The position numbers and the translations under genes were made by a program. DNA of 64,000 bases, taken from NCBI GenBank assembly GCA_021531755.1, contig JADYUK010000003.1, forward strand, positions 62,001-126,000, written 5' to 3'. The notes beneath the pieces were generated by a model. It saw only the letters and a program-made list of their open reading frames with translations, was not told the origin of the DNA and made no database searches. Below, piece after piece: positions 1 through 7,076 of the stretch (position 1 is the stretch's first letter; each line of letters opens with the position of its first letter). Source of the stretch: Hoylesella loescheii (lineage in GTDB: Bacteria > Bacteroidota > Bacteroidia > Bacteroidales > Bacteroidaceae).

Positions 1-20
1 TCAATGCGTTAGCACCGGAT

Positions 21-43
21 GTTGCACACATGTCACAAAAACG
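21..43 (+). repeat. Possible att direct repeat, left copy (element A)
   Basis: This 23-base sequence begins GTTGCAC, and recurs at 24747-24769 with two A/G differences. It is the candidate left junction of element A. Assignment as an att site is inference from position and similarity. Confidence 0.45.
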
Positions 44-211
44 GAAATAACCATTGATAATCAACATGTTACAAAATCGATGCAAAGATATAAATTTCTC
101 CCCAAACAACCAAAAGAAAACACAGAAAAAATCACAAACTTGCCACATTTTTGATTGAGCCACTATCTGCTAGTATAATATGGCAACCTCATGCCAAACA
201 TCCATAAGATT

Positions 212-1984
212 CTATTTTGTTATATTTTCTATGATTGTTTGGGGTGTTTCTTTCATCTTTGTTACTGCGCAAAAACTATTTCCCATATCTTTCAAACTTG
301 CCCCCATATGATAAACATCATCGTCTATTATAAGAAATCTATCATGAATGGCTTGAGAAAATTGGATGTATTCTATCGGGGAATATTGCTTGTTGAATTT
401 CTCAATGTCGGTTTTTATTGTCTGATTATATCTTGAATAAATTGTTGCAGTTACATTCGTGTCTTTTTTTGATAAAATGGATAAGATACGTTCATCAATA
501 TAACCATCTATGAGGACAATGCGCTTCTGTGCATTTCTAATTAAACTGCTTATATAGTTCCAAGCATCAAACTCTTCATTCGTTTTAAATAGTACTTCGC
601 CAGTTTCTTTTCTTTTATTGTTCTCAATTTCAAGAAGCAGTTTTCTAGCGTGATCAACTGATGTTATAAATTTATGATCTTCATAATCTGTAATCATAAA
701 ATGCCAGTTAAGATATACCTTGCATTGCTCTTGTATGTCCATAAGTTTAATACCATAGGTCAGAGCGACAGCTGCCAAACGACGTGAAAAGGTTATCATT
801 AGTGTCCACCATCCTCCAAGGTATTTGCACATCTGGTCATTTACCTCACATCTAAAAGTTCTATAATGTCCTGCGCCAAGACCATGCTGTGCAAGCCAAA
901 AGAAATCTTCTTCAACTTGTTTCCAGTATTTTATGTCTTGTTCGTATTCGTCAATGAACTGTTTACAAGCCTCTATCTGTTTTGCAGGTTCCAAAAGTTT
1001 ACCCGTTCGTTCATCGACGGCATCTTCTACGACATTCTCCCATGATTTCATATCCTTTTGACATTCCACTATTGCGCGTTTCCTTTCATCTATCAGATCT
1101 TTTGCATAGAATGCAGCTGCAAATTCTTTAAATGGCTGAAGTAGTGATATTATGTATCGAACTCTATCATCATGGGTAGGGCAATTCTTGAGATTCTCAT
1201 TAATCTCGTCCATAAGTCCACCATTGGTGTACATAAGTACTCCATCATTGAAGTCCTCATACTCTTCTGCTACATACTCTGGGATAAAAATCTCATGACG
1301 CTCTTTCCATCTACCAGACAGAAGTTCCTTTCGTGTTTTGCCACCATCATGCCAATGCGGCCCCATGTTGGGCATGTTGTATTCTATACGCATCCATTCC
1401 ATACACTCGTATGCCGGTCCGCCAATACGGTAAGCGTCGAGAAATGTATCCTCAATAATTCTATTAGAAGGATGATTTGGAGGGTACAGTTCTCTACGTT
1501 TGGAACGTGCAAATTTTAAATAGTTTAGAGAAACACTATTTACTTTCTTCTTATCACATTCTGTAATGTAGGCAAACAAAGCTTCAGACGTTTTAATCCA
1601 TTTCTTTTCTGAAGAAATATGATAACGACAAATGAATTCCCTCTTGAGATCTCTTTCCCAAGCATCATCATCATATTCATGCACTTTTTCATATTCTTCT
1701 AAACGAAACTTGAAATAAGCTTCAAATATGGCTTTTACGCCCATATCGTCTTTATGGTGTAGCCAAAAACCAATAAATCCACAGGCAACAATAGGACAAG
1801 CAAGTTTGCTATCCTCTGTCGTATGTTTAAGGCGAAGCTCACCATTGTCAATAAAGTCGATGAATCGGAAAATACAGTCACCTTTCAGGTCTACGATTTC
1901 GCCTGTCTGACCAGTAAGCCAGGCATTGGTGACAATAGTATCATTGGAATACTTTGATATTTTGTTGAGAAGTGTCTCTGTCAT
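212..1984 (-). CDS. Hypothetical protein with C-terminal phospholipase D-like domain
   Basis: This 590-aa protein has a PLD-like C-terminal part (about residues 480-590). It contains strand-like KRIVLIDGYID and the signature HDRFLIIDDDVYHMGASLKD. That is the degenerate H-x-R-F form of the HKD motif seen in the C-terminal domain of many Bacteroides mobile-element proteins (often fused to ORF6N-type DNA-binding domains). The first 480 residues are not recognised; they are charged and partly helical, and hold no obvious membrane segment. The gene faces away from the defence operon across a shared promoter region. A nucleic-acid-processing or phage-response role is plausible, but the usual HKD lysine is missing, so catalysis is doubtful. 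Confidence 0.6.
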   Translation of the reverse strand: MTETLLNKISKYSNDTIVTNAWLTGQTGEIVDLKGDCIFRFIDFIDNGELRLKHTTEDSKLACPIVACGFIGFWLHHKDDMGVKAIFEAYFKFRLEEYEKVHEYDDDAWERDLKREFICRYHISSEKKWIKTSEALFAYITECDKKKVNSVSLNYLKFARSKRRELYPPNHPSNRIIEDTFLDAYRIGGPAYECMEWMRIEYNMPNMGPHWHDGGKTRKELLSGRWKERHEIFIPEYVAEEYEDFNDGVLMYTNGGLMDEINENLKNCPTHDDRVRYIISLLQPFKEFAAAFYAKDLIDERKRAIVECQKDMKSWENVVEDAVDERTGKLLEPAKQIEACKQFIDEYEQDIKYWKQVEEDFFWLAQHGLGAGHYRTFRCEVNDQMCKYLGGWWTLMITFSRRLAAVALTYGIKLMDIQEQCKVYLNWHFMITDYEDHKFITSVDHARKLLLEIENNKRKETGEVLFKTNEEFDAWNYISSLIRNAQKRIVLIDGYIDERILSILSKKDTNVTATIYSRYNQTIKTDIEKFNKQYSPIEYIQFSQAIHDRFLIIDDDVYHMGASLKDMGNSFCAVTKMKETPQTIIENITK

Positions 1985-2015
1985 AAAGCTATGAGTCTTT
2001 ATCGAATATTGATTG

Positions 2016-2023
2016 CAAATATA
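2016..2023 (-). promoter_or_regulatory. Bacteroidetes -7 element for the leftward PLD-like gene
   Basis: On the - strand this reads TATATTTG, a match to the TAnnTTTG box of the Bacteroidetes primary sigma factor, 32 bases upstream of the start codon at 1984. No clear TTG -33 box is visible. Confidence 0.4.
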
Positions 2024-2048
2024 ACATGTTTTTTACAGAAAAGTGAAG

Positions 2049-2092
2049 AAAACGCTAATAAAACGAAAATATTTTCCTGTTTTTAGCGTTTT
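2049..2092. promoter_or_regulatory. Operator-like inverted repeat in divergent promoter region
   Basis: The arms AAAACGCTAA (2049-2058) and TTAGCGTTTT (2083-2092) form a perfect 10-bp inverted repeat between the two divergent genes, close to both -7 boxes. It could be the binding site of the small XRE regulator encoded at 2149. The right arm runs into T residues, so a weak terminator for readthrough is the alternative. Confidence 0.4.
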
Positions 2093-2107
2093 TTTCGAGG
2101 AAATGCC

Positions 2108-2115
2108 TACATTTG
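2108..2115 (+). promoter_or_regulatory. Bacteroidetes -7 element for the defence operon
   Basis: TACATTTG fits the TAnnTTTG box and lies 33 bases before the XRE start at 2149. The expected -33 position falls in the right arm of the inverted repeat, so repressor binding there would block transcription. Confidence 0.45.
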
Positions 2116-2148
2116 CATTGTATTATATTTAGTTAAAAAAAGTTCGCA

Positions 2149-2367
2149 ATGGAACGTAATATCAATCGTATAAAAGTAGTCTTGGTTGATAAGCGTAAGA
2201 CTAACAAGTGGCTATCAGAACAGCTGGGTGTATCTCCGACTACGGTTAGTAAGTGGTGTACTAATGCCGCACAACCGCCACTTGAAACTCTTATAGCAAT
2301 AGCCAATGCGCTTGAAGTGCCTGTGCAGAAGTTGGTAAGACAGGAAGAATTCAATCAAGAGAAATAA
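2149..2367 (+). CDS. XRE-family HTH transcriptional regulator
   Basis: This 72-aa single-domain cro/C1-type helix-turn-helix protein has the typical recognition region LGVSPTTVSKWCTNAAQP (about residues 26-43) followed by helices ending in VPVQKLV. Short XRE proteins of this kind often control restriction-modification or toxin operons in Bacteroidetes. It is the first gene of the rightward block and sits just behind an operator-like inverted repeat, so self-regulation and control of the downstream genes are likely. The family is clear; the targets are inferred. Confidence 0.85.
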   Translation: MERNINRIKVVLVDKRKTNKWLSEQLGVSPTTVSKWCTNAAQPPLETLIAIANALEVPVQKLVRQEEFNQEK

Positions 2368-2373
2368 GTCGAA

Positions 2374-2451
2374 ATGACGTACGAAGCAAGAGCAGAGCTA
2401 AAGCTTGTTTTGGCTATGCCTTGCAAGAAGGAAGAAGACGAAGTCAAATGA
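2374..2451 (+). CDS. Possible 25-aa leader-like ORF
   Basis: A short reading frame (MTYEARAELKLVLAMPCKK...) starts six bases after the XRE stop. Its stop overlaps the ATG of the next small frame as ATGA, which suggests translational coupling. It has no recognisable domain and may be a decayed gene end. Confidence 0.25.
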   Translation: MTYEARAELKLVLAMPCKKEEDEVK

Positions 2452-2570
2452 TAACAAAAGACGAAGTACAAGAACTGCTGCGTATGTTCTCTTCAGAAGA
2501 TGACGTCACAAGTTTGTCACAAGCTTTGTCACAAGTCTTGTCCCCAGGTCTGTCCCCAGTTGATAAATAG
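2448..2570 (+). CDS. 40-aa ORF with SQxL/SPxL repeats
   Basis: The frame starts MITKDEVQELLRMF and ends in four-residue repeats (LSQALSQVLSPGLSPVDK), matched in the DNA by a 12-base period. Such repeats resemble the linker before the C-terminal winged helix of AlbA_2/Schlafen-type ATP-binding proteins, so this may be a remnant. A similar start (MITRKEVRV) recurs immediately after fic at 3809-3856. No function is proposed. Confidence 0.3.
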   Translation: MITKDEVQELLRMFSSEDDVTSLSQALSQVLSPGLSPVDK

Positions 2571-2609
2571 ATTGTAAGAAGACGAATAGAAGTAAAATAG
2601 ATACATAAT

Positions 2610-3812
2610 ATGAGCAATCAAGACATGGCAAATCCGGCTGGTGAGATAAGGAAAGAAGATAAATACTCGATTCCCTCCTTACCTCTGCCATACGATTTGG
2701 AGACCAAAGAGGTTCTGAAGCAGTTGAACAGGGCAAACCGCAAACTGGCAGAGTTGAAGGGTGTGGCACAAACCATACCCAATGAGCGCATTCTCATTAG
2801 CAGCCTTACCTTGCAAGAAGCCAAGGATAGCTCTGAGGTGGAGAATATCGTGACTACTCAGGATGATTTGTATCGTGCAGGGCTTGATCCAAGCCATCAG
2901 TTCATTAATGCTGCCACAAAAGAGGTGCTTTTCTATCGTGAAGCCATCAACGAGGGATTCCGTATGGTGCGAAACAAAGACATCCTCACCCTCAACGACA
3001 TTAAGCATGTTCAAGAAATCTTGGAACAGAATACCGCAGGCTTCCGCACGACACCTGGAACCCAGTTGAAGCGCGAGAATGATGGTGCTGTAATCTATAC
3101 ACCTCCGCAGGACGGAATGACCATTATTCGGTATATGTCCAATCTTGAGCAGTTCATCAACGATGACCAGTTGAGTCAACTTGACCCGCTAATCAAGATG
3201 GCTATCATACACCATCAGTTCGAGAGCATCCATCCATTCTATGATGGTAATGGCCGCACAGGTCGCATTATCAATATACTCTATCTGGTAATCACCGGCT
3301 TGCTTGACTTGCCCATCCTCTATCTTAGTCGATACATCACTCACAACAAAGGAGAGTACTACCGACTGATACAAGCTATCAGAGACAAGAATACTGATAA
3401 TGCCGCAGAATGGGAAGCCTGGATACTCTTTATGTTGAAGGGTGTAGAGGTAACTGCAGAGGATACGATATCCTTAGTTAAGAACATAGGTCGCTTGATG
3501 ACAGAATATAAGAATGTTATTCGTCCAGACTTTGGCAGCAAATACAATCATGAATTGCTGAACGGTCTGTTCTATCACCCCTATACGAAGATTGACCATG
3601 TTGTAGCCAATATGCAAGTATCTCGTCAGACCGCCTCGAAGTATCTGGATAGAATTGTGGCTCTAGGTCTTCTTAAGAAAGAAAAAATGGGCAAGGAGAA
3701 CTATTATATTAACACCCGCCTGATGAATCTCTTCATCGAGTTTGGCCAGTATAAAGCAACAGAACCAGCAGAGGTGATAGAATCTGTTCATGTTAATGAA
3801 ATTGTGAAATGA
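2610..3812 (+). CDS. Fic family protein (AMP/nucleotidyl transferase)
   Basis: This 400-aa Fic protein carries the catalytic motif HPFYDGNGRTGR at residues 208-219, with the histidine, the acidic residue and the arginines for nucleotide binding all present. Near residue 74 it has SSEVEN, a match to the (S/T)xxxE(G/N) inhibitory-helix motif; its location before the Fic core is the class II arrangement, in which the enzyme restrains itself. The C-terminal third (from about residue 290) includes a winged-helix-like part. Fic enzymes usually attach AMP from ATP to hydroxyl side chains of target proteins. The start at 2610 is used; an in-frame ATG at 2625 is possible. It is intact and lies in the defence block. 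Confidence 0.9.
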   Translation: MSNQDMANPAGEIRKEDKYSIPSLPLPYDLETKEVLKQLNRANRKLAELKGVAQTIPNERILISSLTLQEAKDSSEVENIVTTQDDLYRAGLDPSHQFINAATKEVLFYREAINEGFRMVRNKDILTLNDIKHVQEILEQNTAGFRTTPGTQLKRENDGAVIYTPPQDGMTIIRYMSNLEQFINDDQLSQLDPLIKMAIIHHQFESIHPFYDGNGRTGRIINILYLVITGLLDLPILYLSRYITHNKGEYYRLIQAIRDKNTDNAAEWEAWILFMLKGVEVTAEDTISLVKNIGRLMTEYKNVIRPDFGSKYNHELLNGLFYHPYTKIDHVVANMQVSRQTASKYLDRIVALGLLKKEKMGKENYYINTRLMNLFIEFGQYKATEPAEVIESVHVNEIVK

Positions 3813-3917
3813 TAACACGTAAAGAAGTACGAGTTAAAAAAACACAGATTCTTTAACATGATAATAAAAACGAGTTAAGTTTTAACATAAAAGGAAACAT
3901 AACAAAGCAATAACAAC

Positions 3918-4415
3918 ATGGACAGGAATGGTTTTATATATTTCAACACTAGACTTTCTCCGAAGAATTCGGGGAAGGCGGATAGCTATGCCTGGGCCAT
4001 CATGATTCTCGACGAGGTATTGCCGTATCAGGACGTGACTGACTTGAAGGAAAATGGCAACCAACCCGCAGAGTTCAACGTTAATCTTATCACGGCATTC
4101 AAGGTTGATGTGATAGTCTCACAGAGCTATACCAACAAAACTGGCGGTAAAGTTTGCGGTAATGTCGTAGAAAATATCGTAGAAAACATCGCAGAAAACA
4201 TCGTAGATAGTATCGTAGAAAAATTATCTACGACGCGTGCAAAAATTGTTAGAATCATCTGGAAGAATCCGAACGCGACGGCACTTTCCATTTCTAAAGA
4301 AATAGATATTGCTTCTCGCAACGTGCAAGAGCACTTAAGAAAACTACAGGAACAAGGGGTCATCCGTCGTATTGGACCAGACAAAGGTGGGCACTGGGAA
4401 AGAATCGCACCATAG
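3918..4415 (+). CDS. Hypothetical protein with C-terminal winged helix; likely gene remnant
   Basis: In this 165-aa frame, residues 1-70 are not recognised. A repetitive helix follows (about residues 80-105, NVVENIVENIAENIVDSIVE), then a winged HTH (TALSISKEIDIASRNVQEHL). The repeat-plus-winged-helix tail is typical of the C-terminus of AlbA_2/Schlafen-type ATP-binding proteins, but the AlbA_2 and ATPase parts are absent. I infer a chimeric or truncated gene that may still act as a small DNA-binding protein. Confidence 0.5.
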   Translation: MDRNGFIYFNTRLSPKNSGKADSYAWAIMILDEVLPYQDVTDLKENGNQPAEFNVNLITAFKVDVIVSQSYTNKTGGKVCGNVVENIVENIAENIVDSIVEKLSTTRAKIVRIIWKNPNATALSISKEIDIASRNVQEHLRKLQEQGVIRRIGPDKGGHWERIAP

Positions 4416-4484
4416 TCTTTGAGGGTAAGAAGACCCCAAGAAGACAAATCGAAGTAACAAGAATAAACCAATAAAAAAAGAAAT

Positions 4485-5230
4485 ATGAATCCTAACGAAG
4501 AACAATTTGACGATTTCAAGGTAGCGGAGGAATCTCCTGAAATGGAGAATGTGGTCGCCAATACAATTGTTGCCAAAGAATTGACAGAGGTTGAGCAGTA
4601 TAAGGAAGAAGTGCTTGACGAAACCTTGGTATGGCTGATAGCCCCAAAGATGAGCTGACGCAATTGGTGGTAGGTTACATCCAAGCAATGGGCAATGTTG
4701 ACCAGGTGAACCTCTGTAGCTATGACAACGGCAACGGTGTGGCTCTTGACGGCTGGGGATTCAATGGTGATGAAGACCTTGTTTCCATCGACCTCTTCCT
4801 TAGTGTCTATCAAGACCCAGAGGAAGGAAAGCGTATTAATGCAAATGAACTTGACCGCCACTTCAACTGGCTTTACAGATTCTTTGAACAGTCTCAGAAT
4901 GGTAAGGTGCTTGGCAAAATACATGATACCAAGAGCGAACTGTATCAAGTTGCAGACCTTATCCATAGCACCGAGAAAATAGACCGTATCCGTCTGTTCC
5001 TTTTGACTAACGCCATTGCTCCAGCTAACTACGAGAAGGAGACAGCAGAACTTGAGGAAGGTACTTCGTGCGAATACATCATTTGGGATGCCAAGCGCGT
5101 TATGCGGCAAAACAACATCATTTCTGGCAAAGACCCAATTGTTGTGTTTTTACGACTACAGAAATCATTTCCATTGTATTATAGTAAATTACAAAGTCAA
5201 TATTCCTTTATTATGGCAGCAGCTGCTTGA
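4485..5230 (+). pseudogene. Broken AIPR-like (abortive phage resistance) gene, N-terminal part
   Basis: Two overlapping frames read as one protein. Frame one (4485-4658) gives MNPNEEQFDDFKVAEESPE... ending ...EVLDETLVWLIAPKMS. Frame two (4631-5230) continues with ADSPKDELTQLVVGYIQAMG and features typical of AIPR N-termini: a GWGFNGDEDLVSIDLFLS core and a WLYRFFEQ helix. A single-base indel around 4640-4650 would join them. After about residue 180 of the second frame the similarity stops and the frame ends at 5230, so the C-terminal two thirds (AIPR proteins usually exceed 500 aa) are gone. The family call is from recognition of the pattern and is moderate. Confidence 0.5.
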
Positions 5231-5267
5231 TGGAAGTAATAGTTTAGACAATTTGGCAATATAGCAT

Positions 5268-6095
5268 ATGACACAAAAAGGCTTTGAAGATTATTTATTT
5301 GAAGTTTATGGTCATAAAAATGGAACTGCAAAGAGTTACATTACGGCCATAAATATCATTGACGAGTTGTTTGTTAATCATGACTTTTTTGCTTTGAAGG
5401 GCAAGTCTATCACCTGTTTAGATGATCTTGTGTTGTTAAGGCAGATTGCAGATTTTGTTTGTTTACAACAAACTCTGTATAAAAAAGGTGAGGATTCATT
5501 ATTTCGTAATATAAATAGTTGTCAGAGTAGTTATCCAGGAAAAGGATTTTGTTCTGCAGCAATAAGACAACTTCTTAAATATTACGCATACGACAAGGAC
5601 GAAGAAAAAGCTTGGGCAATTGTAAATTTACAATCAAATGGGAAAAGGATTTCAAACGAATTGACCACTCTATTTAGGATTGACAAAGAAGGGCGTGATA
5701 TTTCCGTTACTTTACGGGTAAGGTTAGGGCAGAGCTATTTTCGAAAAATGGTTATGAAAAACTTTGGGAACAAGTGCTGTATTACTGGATTGAACGTTCC
5801 TCAAATCCTACGAGCAAGCCATATTGTGGCATGGGCATCGGATAAGAATAACAGAATGAATCCAGAAAATGGTCTTTGTTTAAGTGCAACTTATGATGCG
5901 GCCTTTGATAAACATCTTATATCGTTTGATGATGATTATCGAATGATAGTAAGTAAAGAAATAAAGGACTATTATACGAATGAGGTTACAAAAAAATATT
6001 TTGGAAGTTTCGAAGGTAAGCGTATGATACTACCTTCGCTATACTTGCCTAGTAAGAAGTTGCTGGAAAAGCATCGGAGTTTAATGATAGAATAA
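5268..6095 (+). CDS. HNH endonuclease (predicted modification-dependent restriction)
   Basis: In this 275-aa protein, residues 1-150 form a helical domain (SYITAINIIDELF...) seen in McrBC-associated proteins. Residues 155-275 form an HNH nuclease of the restriction type: CCITG, ASHIVAWA, NPENGLCL and AFDKHL, which supply the catalytic histidine, the asparagine and the metal-binding positions. This arrangement matches the HNH_2-type domain of ScoMcrA and related type IV enzymes, but the usual N-terminal sulfur-binding domain is absent. It begins a run of five genes (5268-12840) with short gaps that includes McrB- and McrC-like genes, so it probably supplies a second DNA-cutting activity. Confidence 0.75.
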   Translation: MTQKGFEDYLFEVYGHKNGTAKSYITAINIIDELFVNHDFFALKGKSITCLDDLVLLRQIADFVCLQQTLYKKGEDSLFRNINSCQSSYPGKGFCSAAIRQLLKYYAYDKDEEKAWAIVNLQSNGKRISNELTTLFRIDKEGRDISVTLRVRLGQSYFRKMVMKNFGNKCCITGLNVPQILRASHIVAWASDKNNRMNPENGLCLSATYDAAFDKHLISFDDDYRMIVSKEIKDYYTNEVTKKYFGSFEGKRMILPSLYLPSKKLLEKHRSLMIE

Positions 6096-6127
6096 AATCA
6101 GTCAATATAGCTTAATATTTGGATAAT

Positions 6128-7024
6128 ATGAATTTTAATGATTTCCCCGTAACAAAATTTCTGTATAGTCTTGATAATCGAGATTATCCTTCTAGTGCAA
6201 AGAAGTACATTAATCCCAAATATGATTTCTCTAGATTTCTATTTTCGTACGAGAAAAAGGATATTTCCTGGGTAGAAGAAGCTTCTGATGAAACAAGAAC
6301 TCCGAATGATGTTCTTGAGAAACTCTATGATATGAAGAATAACTGTAGAAAGCCTGTGGTGATCTCAAAATCCTTTTTTACGGTTATGGAGAAATCTGAG
6401 GATGCTTTTACTCCCTTTCATAATGACATCTTAGAAGAGTGTAATGGTGAATATGGTGTCGTTCGTGCCCCATATCTTATCAATGGTTCTCTTTTGTTAT
6501 ATGCCGTAGAAAACGGAAAATTGTCTGTCTGGGTGGTACTAAATCAAAAACAAGGTGATCAGAGGATATTTGCGCCTTCCACCTATATTTCTGTATTCCC
6601 CATAGATAAGAAGAAAGGTGTTGGTCATCAACTTGCTATAGATTATATTTCATTGATTGATGGATGCTATGAACCTCCAATACCCTTGTATACTCATGCA
6701 TTTACAATTCTCACTTATCTATGTTTGCGAAAATGGGCAGAAGTAGAAATTGCAGAGGTTAAGACATTGGTAAAGAAGGAAGTTAAGAACAAAAAGAAAA
6801 CAATTGTTGTTACTGATGATGGTTTAAGCTATTTTACTTTTGATAGCAAGTGGTATACTGAAGTTTGTAATGACAACGACTTTAACGTAAGTGGCCATTT
6901 TCGACTTCAACCTTATGGCGATGGAAGTCGCAGACTTATTTATATTAACGAATTCGTAAAACATGGATATCATCGCAAGGCTTTGATAGACAAAGTTAAA
7001 GATGGCGAGCTTTCAATAGAATAA
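6128..7024 (+). CDS. Conserved-looking hypothetical protein in McrBC cassette
   Basis: This 298-aa protein has no domain I recognise. The C-terminal part (about residues 245-290) has the pattern SGHFRLQPYGDGSRRLIYIN followed by EFVKHGYHRKA, a segment I associate with phage- or mobile-element-linked hypothetical proteins. No membrane segments are visible. I start it at the ATG at 6128; an in-frame TTG lies nine bases earlier. It is sandwiched between the HNH nuclease and the McrB-like gene with gaps of 32 and 52 bases, so a role in the same restriction system is likely but unproven. Confidence 0.6.
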   Translation: MNFNDFPVTKFLYSLDNRDYPSSAKKYINPKYDFSRFLFSYEKKDISWVEEASDETRTPNDVLEKLYDMKNNCRKPVVISKSFFTVMEKSEDAFTPFHNDILEECNGEYGVVRAPYLINGSLLLYAVENGKLSVWVVLNQKQGDQRIFAPSTYISVFPIDKKKGVGHQLAIDYISLIDGCYEPPIPLYTHAFTILTYLCLRKWAEVEIAEVKTLVKKEVKNKKKTIVVTDDGLSYFTFDSKWYTEVCNDNDFNVSGHFRLQPYGDGSRRLIYINEFVKHGYHRKALIDKVKDGELSIE

Positions 7025-7076
7025 TTCTTAATTCATAACCATATTGTGTCATTCCAAATCATAATAATCGTTATTT

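Noticed and set aside
4127..5110. 327-aa open frame on the - strand
   Set aside because: It lies opposite the Fic-proximal HTH remnant and the AIPR-like remnant, has a hydrophobic low-complexity translation, and shows no domain or start signals.
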